From assembly GCF_026341515.1 (NCBI RefSeq), contig NZ_JAPEOK010000001.1, positions 7,254,001 through 7,318,000 on the forward strand: a DNA stretch of 64,000 nucleotides. The letters are read 5' to 3'. Position numbers and translations under genes: made by a program. The notes below the pieces were generated by a model. That model made no database searches. It saw only the letters and a list, made by a program, of their open reading frames with translations, and was not told where the DNA came from. This document shows, piece after piece, positions 1 to 8,159 of this stretch. The first letter of the stretch is position 1, and every line of letters starts with the position of its first letter. The stretch comes from Streptomyces sp. NBC_00878 (GTDB lineage Bacteria > Actinomycetota > Actinomycetes > Streptomycetales > Streptomycetaceae).

Positions 1-45
1 TCAGGGAGCCGCACAGTGGGGCCCATACCGACGCAACGGGAGTCC

Positions 46-2226
46 ATGTCCCGTGCTCCTGAGGCGCGGGTGCGCCCACGGGCGGTGGCACGTACGTCCT
101 TGCCTGGCAACCCTCTCGCGCCGGGCGCCGCCCGCCGCTTCGTCCGCGCCGCGCTCGCCGAATGGACCGAACTCGCCCTGCCCGGCGCCGAGTTCGTCAC
201 CGACCTGCTCGTCGCCGACGCCATGGTGGTCGTCAGCGAACTCGTCACCAACGCGGTGGTGCACGCCGGCACGGACGTGGAGCTGCTGTGCCGGCTCGAC
301 CGCTGCGGGGAGGACTGCGCGGCGGCCGGGCAGGGGGGTTCGGGGGCTGGGTATGTGGGCTCGGGTGGCGCGCCGGGGGGTTCCGGTGCCGCGCATGTGG
401 GCTTGGGTGCCGAGCGGATGGCCGCCTCGAACGACGGCTCGCCCGATATCCCGGACGACGGCTCCGGCAGCGGCTCGTACGACGGCTCGTACGACGGCTC
501 GGGCAACGGCTCCAAGGCCGGGCCGGGACCTGATTCCGGACTCGGACGTGATTCCGGACTCGGGCCTGATTCTGGCCCCGAACCCATGCCCGGCCCCGAA
601 CCCAGGCCCGGACCCGATTCCGGTGTCCTGGTCATAGAGGTCTCCGACCACCACCCCGCGCGCGTGGTGCGCGACGACGGGGCCGAGCGGCCGTACGACA
701 CCGTCGAGTACGGCCGGGGCCTGCATCTCGTCTCCGCGCTCTCCGAAGCCTGGGGCATCACCTACCGCACCGGCGTCAAGACCGTGTGGGCACGCATGCC
801 CGTCGACGGGAGCGCCACCGTCGAGGAGGCGGAGGCCGAGGCGTACGACGGCGAACACGCGCTGCGGCGCGGGCAGCGGGCCGCCGAGATCCTCGCCCCC
901 GCGCCCCGGCGCGGCATGCAGGAACAGGACTGGCGCAGCCGCGGCGTCCTCTCCTTCCTCGCCGAGGCCTCCGACCTGCTCGCCGGACAGCTCGACGAGG
1001 ACCTGGTCGCCGCGCTCACCGGGCAGCTGCTCGTGCCGCGGCTCGCCGACTGGTGCGCGGTGTGGCTGGAGGACGAGGCCCCGGGCCGCTCCGACGGAGG
1101 CGTCGTCGGCGGGCCACGGCTCGCCCGGGTCTGGCACGGTAGCGAGAACCGCATCGAGGAACTGCGCAGGCTCCTGGAGAAGGACCCGCCCGCACTGCCC
1201 GAATCCGACCGCGCGGGGCCCGTACCCGTGCCGTGGCCCGCCGAGGCGCTGGGAGCACGGGCGACAGGCGGATCGGCACTCGCGTTCCGCCTGATCGCGG
1301 GCGGCAGACCGCTCGGCACGCTGGTCATCGGCCGGGCCGGGCAGACCCGCTTCCCCGACGAGATCACGGGGCTCGTCGAGGATCTCGGCCGACGGGTCGC
1401 GCTCGCCATCGGCGCGGCCCGGCAGTACGCGCGCCAGGCCACCATCAGCCGCGTACTGCAGCGCGGACTGCTGCCCGGGGCGGTCGCCGAGATCCCCGGC
1501 GTACGCAGCGCGCTCGTCTACGAGCCGTGCGACAAGGGCGGACCCAGCGGGGACTTCTACGATCTCTTCCCCGCCGGGGACGGCCGCTGGTGCTTCGCCC
1601 TCGGCGACGTACAGGGCAAGGGCCCCGAGGCAGCCGTGGTGATCGGCCTCGCCCGGCCGTGGCTGCGGCTCCTCGCCCGGGAGGGGTACGAGGTGCCCGA
1701 CGTCCTCGACCGCCTCAACCAGCTTCTCCTCGACGACGCGACCGAGGCCGCCGACGCTGCCGCCCGGGCCCTGGTGTCCGCGGGCGGCACGGGGCTCGCG
1801 GACGAGGGGCCGCAGACCCGTTTCCTCTCCCTCCTCTACGGCGAGCTGGTGCCCTTCGACGGCGGAGTGCGCTGCACGCTCGCCTCCGCCGGGCATCCAT
1901 TGCCGTTGCTTCTGCAACCGTGCGGGAAGGTCGCCGAGGTGGGTCAGCCGCAGACCCTCCTCGGCGTCTTCGAGGACGCCAGCTACGCCTGCGGGACCTT
2001 CGAGCTGCGTCCCGGCGACAGCCTCCTGTGCGTCACGGACGGCGTCACCGAGCGCCGCAGCGGGCACCGGCAGTTCGACGACGACGACGGCCTCGCCGCC
2101 GCGCTCACCGGATGCGCGGGCCTGAGCGCCGAACTGATCGCGGAGCGGATCCGCCGCCTGGTCCACGAGTTCGGCGGCAAGCCGCCGGAGGACGACCTGG
2201 CGCTGCTGGTGCTGCAAGCGGAGTAG
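46..2226 (+). CDS. SpoIIE-family PP2C phosphatase with HATPase and GAF domains
   Basis: About 726 aa. Seen in order: an anti-sigma-type HATPase with an N-box (SELVTNAVVHAG, about residues 64-75) and a later G-box (RGLHLVSALSEAWG), a GAF-like middle (about 310-450), and a C-terminal PP2C/SpoIIE domain with the metal-binding motifs SGDFYD, GDVQGKG, TDGVTERR and PEDDLALL. Families of this build dephosphorylate anti-anti-sigma factors and can phosphorylate them through the ATPase part, controlling stress or developmental sigma factors; the partner here is unknown. I chose ATG 46, preceded by GGGAG, over GTG 16. A repeat-rich insert of roughly 100 residues (Gly/Ser/Asp, then Pro-Gly-Pro-Asp-Ser units) splits the ATPase domain between the N- and G-boxes. 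Confidence 0.9.
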   Translation: MSRAPEARVRPRAVARTSLPGNPLAPGAARRFVRAALAEWTELALPGAEFVTDLLVADAMVVVSELVTNAVVHAGTDVELLCRLDRCGEDCAAAGQGGSGAGYVGSGGAPGGSGAAHVGLGAERMAASNDGSPDIPDDGSGSGSYDGSYDGSGNGSKAGPGPDSGLGRDSGLGPDSGPEPMPGPEPRPGPDSGVLVIEVSDHHPARVVRDDGAERPYDTVEYGRGLHLVSALSEAWGITYRTGVKTVWARMPVDGSATVEEAEAEAYDGEHALRRGQRAAEILAPAPRRGMQEQDWRSRGVLSFLAEASDLLAGQLDEDLVAALTGQLLVPRLADWCAVWLEDEAPGRSDGGVVGGPRLARVWHGSENRIEELRRLLEKDPPALPESDRAGPVPVPWPAEALGARATGGSALAFRLIAGGRPLGTLVIGRAGQTRFPDEITGLVEDLGRRVALAIGAARQYARQATISRVLQRGLLPGAVAEIPGVRSALVYEPCDKGGPSGDFYDLFPAGDGRWCFALGDVQGKGPEAAVVIGLARPWLRLLAREGYEVPDVLDRLNQLLLDDATEAADAAARALVSAGGTGLADEGPQTRFLSLLYGELVPFDGGVRCTLASAGHPLPLLLQPCGKVAEVGQPQTLLGVFEDASYACGTFELRPGDSLLCVTDGVTERRSGHRQFDDDDGLAAALTGCAGLSAELIAERIRRLVHEFGGKPPEDDLALLVLQAE
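330..625 (+). repeat. In-frame low-complexity repeats inside the SpoIIE-type phosphatase
   Basis: Short in-frame direct repeats encode SYDGSYDGS-like units at about 475-515 and PGPDSGLG/PGPEPRPGPDSG-like units at about 525-622. The ATPase domain resumes immediately afterwards (VLVIEVSD). The repeats keep frame, so they look like an expandable linker rather than a disruption. Confidence 0.75.
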
Positions 2227-2290
2227 GCGGAGTAGGGGGAGTGGGCGGCCCCAGAGGGGGCTGGGCGGGGAGTGCCGAAGGTGCTGGACA

Positions 2291-3532
2291 ATGGAGTACA
2301 TGCCTTCCGCACTTCCCGACGGTGAGCCCGTCCCCGACGACGGGGCGCTGCCCGCGCACGCCCTGGCCGGCGCGGCCGACCGTCCGCTCGGGTTCTATCT
2401 CCACGTCCCGTACTGCGCGACGCGCTGCGGCTACTGCGACTTCAACACGTACACGGCGACGGAGCTGCGCGGCTCGGGGGGCGTGCTCGCCTCCCGCGAC
2501 AACTACGCCTCGACCCTGATCGACGAGATCCGCCTGGCCCGCAAGGTCCTCGGCGACGACCCGCGGCCCGTCCGCACGGTCTTCGTCGGCGGCGGTACGC
2601 CCACGCTGCTGGCCGCCGACGATCTCGTACGGATGCTGGGGGCGATCCGGGACGAGTTCGGGCTCGCGGCGGACGCGGAGATCACGACGGAGGCGAACCC
2701 GGAGTCGGTGGACCCGGCGTATCTGGCCGCGCTCCGGCAGGGCGGGTTCAACCGCGTCTCGTTCGGCATGCAGAGCGCGCGGCAGCATGTGCTCAAGGTC
2801 CTGGACCGTACGCACACGCCCGGCCGGCCCGAGGCGTGTGTCGCCGAGGCCCGCGCGGCCGGGTTCGACCACGTCAACCTCGACCTCATCTACGGCACGC
2901 CCGGTGAGAGCGACGACGACTGGCGGGCCTCGCTCGACGCGGCGATCGGTGCCGGGCCCGACCATGTGTCGGCCTACGCCCTGATCGTGGAGGAGGGGAC
3001 GCAGCTCGCGCGGCGCATCCGGCGCGGGGAGGTTCCCATGACGGACGACGACGTGCACGCGGACCGGTACCTCATCGCGGAGGACCGTCTCTCCGCGGCG
3101 GGGTTCTCCTGGTACGAGGTGTCCAACTGGGCCACGTCCGGCGCGGGGCGTTGCAATCACAACGAGTTGTACTGGCGGGGGGCCGACTGGTGGGGGGCGG
3201 GGCCCGGGGCCCACTCCCACGTGGGGGGTGTGCGGTGGTGGAACGTCAAGCATCCGGGGGCGTATGCGGGGGCCATCGCGGCGGGTCGGTCCCCCGGGGC
3301 GGGACGGGAACTCCTGTCGGAGGAGGACCGGCGGGTGGAGCGGATCCTGCTGGAGCTTCGGCTGAGGGAGGGTGTGCCGCTGGGGCTGCTCCACGCGGAC
3401 GGGCTTGCGGCCTCGCGGCGGGCGTTGGCCGATGGCCTGCTCCAGCCTGAGCCGTACGAGGCCGGGAGTGCGGTGCTCACCCTGCGGGGGCGGTTGCTCG
3501 CGGACGCGGTGGTGCGTGACCTGGTGGACTGA
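2291..3532 (+). CDS. hemW: HemW, radical SAM haem chaperone
   Basis: 413 aa. The radical-SAM cluster motif is Cys42-x3-Cys46-x2-Cys49 (CATRCGYC), followed by GGGTPT and the HemW-type HNELYW motif near residue 290. HemW proteins resemble oxygen-independent coproporphyrinogen III oxidase (HemN) but act in haem insertion; position directly ahead of hrcA-dnaJ is the usual actinobacterial context for hemW. Start ATG 2291 has GAAGG upstream; ATG 2300 (MPSALP) is an alternative. The gene ends into a long palindromic repeat shared with the convergent DUF3097 gene. Function by family only. Confidence 0.9.
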   Translation: MEYMPSALPDGEPVPDDGALPAHALAGAADRPLGFYLHVPYCATRCGYCDFNTYTATELRGSGGVLASRDNYASTLIDEIRLARKVLGDDPRPVRTVFVGGGTPTLLAADDLVRMLGAIRDEFGLAADAEITTEANPESVDPAYLAALRQGGFNRVSFGMQSARQHVLKVLDRTHTPGRPEACVAEARAAGFDHVNLDLIYGTPGESDDDWRASLDAAIGAGPDHVSAYALIVEEGTQLARRIRRGEVPMTDDDVHADRYLIAEDRLSAAGFSWYEVSNWATSGAGRCNHNELYWRGADWWGAGPGAHSHVGGVRWWNVKHPGAYAGAIAAGRSPGAGRELLSEEDRRVERILLELRLREGVPLGLLHADGLAASRRALADGLLQPEPYEAGSAVLTLRGRLLADAVVRDLVD

Positions 3533-3535
3533 GGG

Positions 3536-3779
3536 CCTTTTCTCGCCCCCGCCGCCCCTACCCTCCCCCACTCTCGGCTTCGCTCGAGCGGGGGGACCCC
3601 CACCATCCCGTTCCTGGGGGCTGCGCCCCCAGACCCCCGCTGTCGGCCTGAACGGCCTCGTCCTCAAACGCCGGACGGGCTGAAGATCAGCCCCTCTGGC
3701 GTTTGAGGAGCGGGGGTTCGGGGGCTGGCCCCAGAGGAAGCGACGGGAATGGGTAGGGGCGGCGGGGGCGAAAAAAAGC
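3536..3779. repeat. Composite palindromic intergenic repeat (copy 1)
   Basis: A long imperfect inverted repeat fills the gap between convergent hemW and the DUF3097 gene. The outer arms are TTTTCTCGCCCCCGCCGCCC and its near-complement ending in GGGGGCGAAAAAAA. Inside are a CTGGGGGCTGCGCCCCCAG hairpin and a central hairpin of CTCAAACGCC against GGCGTTTGAG. A nested block around 3563-3600 (CTCGGCTTCGCTCGAG flanked by C and G runs) recurs at 16748 and 23110. Placement suggests a bidirectional terminator. Confidence 0.8.
3661..3709. terminator. Central hairpin of repeat copy 1, probable bidirectional terminator
   Basis: A stem of about 23 bp (TCCTCAAACGCC... against ...GGCGTTTGAGGA) with the apex TGA-AGA-TCA lies between the 3' ends of two convergent genes. 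There is no U-tract, which is common for Streptomyces terminators. Confidence 0.6.
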
Positions 3780-3795
3780 CCTACGGCCGCCGCGC

Positions 3796-4599
3796 TCACT
3801 CCGCTGCCGTCACGAAGTCGATCAGTTCCTCCACGCGGCCCAGTAGCTCCGGCTCCAGGTCTCTGTACGAGTGGACCGAGCCCAGGATCCGCTGCCATGC
3901 CGCGCCCGTGTTCTCGGGCCAGCCCAGTGCGCGGCACACCCCCGTCTTCCAGTCCTGCCCGCGCGGCACGCGGGGCCAGCCGGGGATGCCCACGGACGCC
4001 GGTTTCACGGCCTCCCAGACGTCGATGTACGGGTGCCCCACGACCAGCGCGTACTCGCTCGTCACCGCCTCCGCGATCCGCGACTCCTTCGTGCCGGGCA
4101 CGAGATGGTCGACCAGCACCCCCAGCCGCGCATCCGCCCCGGGGCCGAACTCGTCGACGATGGCGGGCAGATCGTCGATGCCCTCCAGGTACTCGACGAC
4201 GACACCCTCGATGCGGAGGTCGTCACCCCAGACCCGTTCCACCAGTTCCGCGTCGTGGCGGCCCTCGACGTAGATGCGCCCCGCCCGGGCCACCCGTGCC
4301 CGGGCCCCGGGCACGGCAACCGACCCCGAAGCCGTACGAGTGGAGCGTACGGGCGCGGCCGACGGGCGCACCAGCGTCACCACGCGCCCCTCCAGCAGGA
4401 AACCCCGTGGCTCCAGCGGAAACACCCGGTGTTTGCCGAAGCGATCCTCCAGGGTGACCGTGCCCGCCTCGCAGCGGATCACGGCACCGCAGAACCCGGT
4501 GCCGGGCTCCTCGACCACGAGCCCCGGCTCCGCCGCGACCTCGGGCACGGGCTTGGGCTTCTTCCACGGAGGTGTCAGGTCCGCTGAGTACTGGCGCAT
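3796..4599 (-). CDS. DUF3097 family protein
   Basis: 267 aa, recognised as the actinobacterial DUF3097 family. The N-terminal half (to about residue 90) is a small beta-rich domain (GAVIRCEAGTVTLEDR). The second half begins IYVEGRHDAELVERVWGDDL, which resembles a Toprim-like acidic motif (an E, then a D-x-E-like pattern), and ends with VGHPYIDVWEAVKP. No catalytic role is established to my knowledge. It lies 45 bp downstream of the MBL-fold gene on the same strand and is probably cotranscribed with it. Translation starts at ATG 4599. Confidence 0.8.
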   Translation of the reverse strand: MRQYSADLTPPWKKPKPVPEVAAEPGLVVEEPGTGFCGAVIRCEAGTVTLEDRFGKHRVFPLEPRGFLLEGRVVTLVRPSAAPVRSTRTASGSVAVPGARARVARAGRIYVEGRHDAELVERVWGDDLRIEGVVVEYLEGIDDLPAIVDEFGPGADARLGVLVDHLVPGTKESRIAEAVTSEYALVVGHPYIDVWEAVKPASVGIPGWPRVPRGQDWKTGVCRALGWPENTGAAWQRILGSVHSYRDLEPELLGRVEELIDFVTAAE

Positions 4600-4644
4600 T
4601 CGGATGACGATAGGAGACGGTCCGCGCCGAGTGTGCCCGGCCCC

Positions 4645-5511
4645 CTACGACACGCCGAAACGCCGTGCCAGCGCGTCCCGTTGGGCCCGTACGAAGCCGG
4701 CGTCCACCGCTGCCCCGTGGCCGGGTACGTACACCGCTTCCTCGCCCCCGAGGGCCAGTAGTCGGTCCAGAGCCGCCGGCCAGCGGGAGGGGACGGCGTC
4801 CGGGCCTGCCTGGGGGTCGCCCGACTCCTCGACCAGGTCGCCGCAGAAGACGATCTCAGGCGAGCCGGTCGCGGGGTCCCCGGGGCTTGCGGGACGTGCG
4901 GGGATGAGAACCGCCAGGTCGTGGGCCGTGTGGCCGGGGCCGACGTTCGCCAGCAGGACCTGGATGCCGCCGCCCAGGTCGAGCGTCCACTCGCCGGAGA
5001 CGAGATGCCGGGGGCGGACGAGGAGGTCCGCCGCCTCGGCCGCCTCGCCCGGATCGGCGCCGTTGCGTACGGCATCCGCCCGCAACCCGTCCTGCCCGTC
5101 CCGTCCGTCGTGCCCGTCCCCCTCGTCGTGCCCGTCCCCCTCGTCCTGCCGGTCCCCCTCGTCCTGCCGGTCCCGCCCGTCCTGCCGGTTCCGCCCGTCC
5201 CGTTCGTCGGCGAGCACCCGCTCAAGACCCACCGCCCCGAAGACCTCGGCCCCCGCGAACGCCGCCGCGCCGAAAACGTGGTCGAAGTGCGCGTGGGTGA
5301 GCGCGAGATGCGTGACCCGCCCGCCCCCGAGCAACCGCCGCGCCTCCGTACGCAGCCGCGCGCCCTCCCGCAGCCCGGACCCCGCGTCGATCATGAGCGC
5401 CGCGTCCTCGCCGACCACGAGCCCGGCCGTGCAGTCCCACACCGGAAGCCGGCACCGCCCCACCCGCGGAGCCAGTTCCTCCCACCCGGCCTCTTCCCAA
5501 GTCACCCTCAT
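4645..5511 (-). CDS. MBL-fold metallo-hydrolase
   Basis: 288 aa. The zinc signature THAHFDH (HxHxDH) is present, followed later by the metal-ligand motifs GPGHTAHD, FCGDL and YVPGHG, so the active site looks complete. Similar stand-alone enzymes are thioesterase or beta-lactamase-fold hydrolases; the substrate cannot be told. A hydrophilic Asp/Arg/Gln/Gly repeat of about 40 residues sits between the first metal motif and the next strand (see the separate repeat entry). The gene is divergent from hrcA with a 270-bp gap, and is followed by the DUF3097 gene. Confidence 0.85.
   Translation of the reverse strand: MRVTWEEAGWEELAPRVGRCRLPVWDCTAGLVVGEDAALMIDAGSGLREGARLRTEARRLLGGGRVTHLALTHAHFDHVFGAAAFAGAEVFGAVGLERVLADERDGRNRQDGRDRQDEGDRQDEGDGHDEGDGHDGRDGQDGLRADAVRNGADPGEAAEAADLLVRPRHLVSGEWTLDLGGGIQVLLANVGPGHTAHDLAVLIPARPASPGDPATGSPEIVFCGDLVEESGDPQAGPDAVPSRWPAALDRLLALGGEEAVYVPGHGAAVDAGFVRAQRDALARRFGVS
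5089..5210. repeat. 18-bp tandem repeats inside the MBL-fold gene
   Basis: Six consecutive 18-bp units run from 5089 to 5196, of the type GTCCTGCCGGTCCCCCTC read on the plus strand, plus a partial seventh. On the coding strand each unit encodes a hexapeptide such as DRQDEG or DGHDEG, so the array keeps frame. Neighbouring units differ by one to three bases, indicating recent expansion. Confidence 0.9.
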
Positions 5512-5630
5512 ACGCCGACGCTAGCCCGACGCCCCATGAAGTGCGCAGACAGTAGTCGGGACAGAGCGGGACAGCCCCGTACACGTCGCCGGGCACGTCG
5601 CCGTGGCATCGCAACATCGCAGGCCCGTCC

Positions 5631-5661
5631 TTGCCCGCGCCGTACCTACCGGCCGTACACT
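5631..5661 (+). promoter_or_regulatory. Candidate promoter of hrcA-dnaJ
   Basis: TTGCCC at 5631-5636 and TACACT at 5656-5661 resemble -35 and -10 boxes, with a slightly long 19-bp spacer. The CIRCE operator starts 13 bp further on, where a repressor would cover the transcription start. Confidence 0.45.
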
Positions 5662-5674
5662 TGGGCCGGGGATG

Positions 5675-5701
5675 CTGGCACTCGTGCGCGCTGAGTGCCA
5701 G
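5675..5701 (+). promoter_or_regulatory. CIRCE operator (HrcA binding site)
   Basis: A perfect inverted repeat, CTGGCACTC-N9-GAGTGCCAG, matches the CIRCE arms (consensus TTAGCACTC-N9-GAGTGCTAA) in its GC-rich actinobacterial form. It lies 80 bp upstream of the hrcA start. HrcA is expected to bind here and repress its own operon, with release on heat shock. Confidence 0.93.
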
Positions 5702-5781
5702 GCAAGGCGATCGAAGATGATCGAGGACCGCATCGAAGACCGCACGAAGACCGCGGGGAAGACCAGCTGGAGGTGTGCGCG

Positions 5782-6798
5782 ATGCTCAGTGAACGCAGGC
5801 TCGAGGTGCTGCGCGCCATCGTCCAGGACTACGTGGGCACGGAGGAGCCGGTCGGTTCCAAGGCGCTCACGGAGCGCCACCGGCTGGGTGTCTCCCCGGC
5901 CACGGTGCGTAATGACATGGCGGTCCTTGAGGACGAGGGCTTCATCGCCCAGCCGCACACCAGCGCCGGCCGGATCCCCACGGACAAGGGCTACCGTCTC
6001 TTCGTCGACAAGCTCGCGGGCGTCAAGCCGATGACCGCGCCGGAGCGGCGGGCGATCCACAGTTTCCTCGACGGCGCCGTCGATCTCGACGACGTCGTGG
6101 GGCGGACCGTCCGGCTCCTCGCGCAGCTCACCCGGCAGGTCGCCGTCGTGCAGTACCCGTCACTGACCCGCTCGACCGTGCGTCATGTGGAGCTGCTGTC
6201 GCTGGCCCCGGCCCGCGTCATGCTCGTACTGATCACGGACACCGGCCGGGTCGAGCAGCGCATGGTGGACTGCCCGGCGCCCTTCGGGGAGGCCTCTGTG
6301 GCGGATCTACGCGCGCGGCTCAACAGCCGGATCGCGGGCCGCCGTTTCGCGGACGTCCCGCAGCTGGTGCAGGATCTCCCCGATGCTTTCGAGTCGGACG
6401 ACCGGGGTACGGTCGCGACGGTGCTCTCCACTCTCCTGGAGACCCTGGTCGAGGAGACCGAGGAGCGGCTGATGATCGGCGGCACCGCCAATCTGACCCG
6501 CTTCGGACATGACTTTCCCCTCACTATCCGTCCGGTGCTGGAGGCCCTTGAGGAGCAGGTCGTTCTCCTCAAACTCCTTGGTGAGGTCAATGATTCGGGC
6601 ATGGCCGTACGGATCGGTCACGAGAACGCCCATGAGGGACTCAACTCCACGTCCGTCGTCTCGGTCGGCTACGGTTCGGGCGGCGAGGCAGTAGCCAAAC
6701 TAGGCGTGGTCGGCCCGACGCGCATGGATTACCCCGGAACGATGGGAGCGGTACGAGCGGTGGCACGGTACGTCGGACAGATCCTGGCGGAGTCGTAA
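5782..6798 (+). CDS. hrcA: HrcA, heat-inducible transcription repressor
   Basis: 338 aa. It begins [14 protein letters not shown] with an N-terminal winged helix ([31 protein letters not shown]), followed by the HrcA core (GGTANL near residue 235; late SVVSVGYG). It represses CIRCE-bearing heat-shock operons. I chose ATG 5782, with GGAGGTG 7 bp upstream; longer upstream starts lie between CIRCE and this site and lack a convincing ribosome site. The stop TAA abuts the GTG start of dnaJ, so the two genes are an operon autoregulated through the CIRCE element at 5675-5701. Confidence 0.95.
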   Translation: MLSERRLEVLRAIVQDYVGTEEPVGSKALTERHRLGVSPATVRNDMAVLEDEGFIAQPHTSAGRIPTDKGYRLFVDKLAGVKPMTAPERRAIHSFLDGAVDLDDVVGRTVRLLAQLTRQVAVVQYPSLTRSTVRHVELLSLAPARVMLVLITDTGRVEQRMVDCPAPFGEASVADLRARLNSRIAGRRFADVPQLVQDLPDAFESDDRGTVATVLSTLLETLVEETEERLMIGGTANLTRFGHDFPLTIRPVLEALEEQVVLLKLLGEVNDSGMAVRIGHENAHEGLNSTSVVSVGYGSGGEAVAKLGVVGPTRMDYPGTMGAVRAVARYVGQILAES

Positions 6799-7935
6799 GT
6801 GGCCACGGACTATTACGCCGTACTCGGCGTGCGCCGCGATGCGTCCCAGGACGAGATCAAGAAGGCATTCCGGCGGCTCGCACGCGAGCTGCATCCGGAT
6901 GTCAATCCCGATCCGAAGACGCAGGAGCGCTTCAAGGAGATCAACGCCGCCTACGAGGTGTTGTCGGACCCGCAGAAGAAGCAGGTCTACGACCTCGGCG
7001 GCGACCCGCTGTCCCAGGCGGGCGGCCAGGGCGCGGGCGGCTTCGGCGCCGGCGGGTTCGGGAACTTCTCGGACATCATGGACGCCTTCTTCGGTACGGC
7101 GTCGCAGCGGGGCCCGCGGTCGCGCACGCGGCGCGGCCAGGACGCGATGATCCGGCTGGAGATCGACCTCGACGAGGCGGCCTTCGGCACGACGAAGGAC
7201 ATCCAGGTCGACACGGCCGTCGTGTGTACGACGTGCAGCGGCGAAGGCGCCGCACCCGGCACCTCCGCGCAGACCTGTGACATGTGTCGCGGGCGAGGCG
7301 AGGTGTCCCAGGTCACCCGGTCCTTCCTGGGCCAGGTCATGACGTCCCGGCCGTGTCCGCAGTGCCAGGGGTTCGGGACGGTCGTTCCGACGCCGTGCCC
7401 CGAGTGCGCGGGTGACGGGCGGGTGCGGTCGCGCCGGACCCTGACCGTGAAGATCCCCGCCGGTGTCGACAACGGCACGCGGATCCAGCTCGCGGGCGAG
7501 GGCGAGGTCGGGCCCGGCGGCGGTCCCGCCGGTGACCTGTACGTCGAGATCCACGAGCTGCCGCACTCGACCTTCCAGCGGCGCGGCGACGATCTGCACT
7601 GCACGGTCACGATTCCGATGACCGCGGCGGCTCTCGGGACGAAGGTTCCGCTGGAGACGCTCGACGGGATGGAAGAGATCGACATCCGTCCGGGGACCCA
7701 GTCCGGGCAGTCGGTTCCGTTGCACGGGCGCGGGATCACGCATCTGCGGGGTGGTGGGCGCGGGGATCTCATCGTGCATGTCGAGGTCATGACGCCTACC
7801 AAGCTTGATCCCGAGCAGGAGCGGGTGCTGCGGGAGCTGGCGCAGATGCGGGGGGAGGAGCGGCCCACGGGGCAGTTCCAGCCCGGGCAGCAGGGGTTGT
7901 TCTCGCGTCTGAAGGACGCGTTCAACGGGCGCTGA
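6799..7935 (+). CDS. dnaJ: DnaJ, Hsp40 co-chaperone
   Basis: 378 aa. The J-domain with HPD is at residues 32-34, followed by a Gly/Phe-rich linker (about 72-95), a zinc-binding domain with all four CxxCxGxG-type motifs (CTTCSGEG, CDMCRGRG, CPQCQGFG, CPECAGDG), and the C-terminal substrate-binding domains. It stimulates DnaK ATPase and delivers unfolded clients. Translation starts at a GTG immediately after the hrcA stop, with no spacer, implying translational coupling. Streptomyces usually carry a second dnaJ with dnaK-grpE elsewhere; this hrcA-linked copy is the one often called dnaJ2. Confidence 0.95.
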   Translation: MATDYYAVLGVRRDASQDEIKKAFRRLARELHPDVNPDPKTQERFKEINAAYEVLSDPQKKQVYDLGGDPLSQAGGQGAGGFGAGGFGNFSDIMDAFFGTASQRGPRSRTRRGQDAMIRLEIDLDEAAFGTTKDIQVDTAVVCTTCSGEGAAPGTSAQTCDMCRGRGEVSQVTRSFLGQVMTSRPCPQCQGFGTVVPTPCPECAGDGRVRSRRTLTVKIPAGVDNGTRIQLAGEGEVGPGGGPAGDLYVEIHELPHSTFQRRGDDLHCTVTIPMTAAALGTKVPLETLDGMEEIDIRPGTQSGQSVPLHGRGITHLRGGGRGDLIVHVEVMTPTKLDPEQERVLRELAQMRGEERPTGQFQPGQQGLFSRLKDAFNGR

Positions 7936-7936
7936 G

Positions 7937-8045
7937 GGCTTTTCTCGCCCCCGCCGCCGCTACCCTTCCCGTCCTTTCTGGGGGCTCCGCCCCCCAGGCC
8001 CCCGCATCGGCCTGAACGGCCTCGTCCTCAAGCGCCGGACGGGCT
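7937..8045. repeat. Composite palindromic intergenic repeat (copy 2, partial)
   Basis: Left arm and centre of the same family as at 3536: TTTTCTCGCCCCCGCCGCC, a GGGGGCTCCGCCCCCCAG hairpin, then GGCCTGAACGGCCTCGTCC and CTCAAGCGCCGGACGGGCTG. The mirror-image right half is missing. It lies directly after the dnaJ stop and may act as terminator. Confidence 0.75.
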
Positions 8046-8159
8046 GGGTGGGTTGGGGTGGCGCGGTGCGAAAACCCTCCCCGCGTGACCATTCCCGTGG
8101 CTTATGCCCGGGGGAAGGCCGGATTCGGACTTGTACGGGGGACGTGACAACATGCCGTC

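Noticed and set aside
1..2301. Long minus-strand frame of 766 codons opposite the phosphatase gene
   Set aside because: It mirrors the strong codon bias of the plus-strand gene, has no recognisable domain and covers the conserved PP2C motifs of the real gene.
2105..3937. Minus-strand frame of 610 codons over hemW
   Set aside because: It runs through hemW and a palindromic repeat and has no family features; it is a GC-bias artefact.
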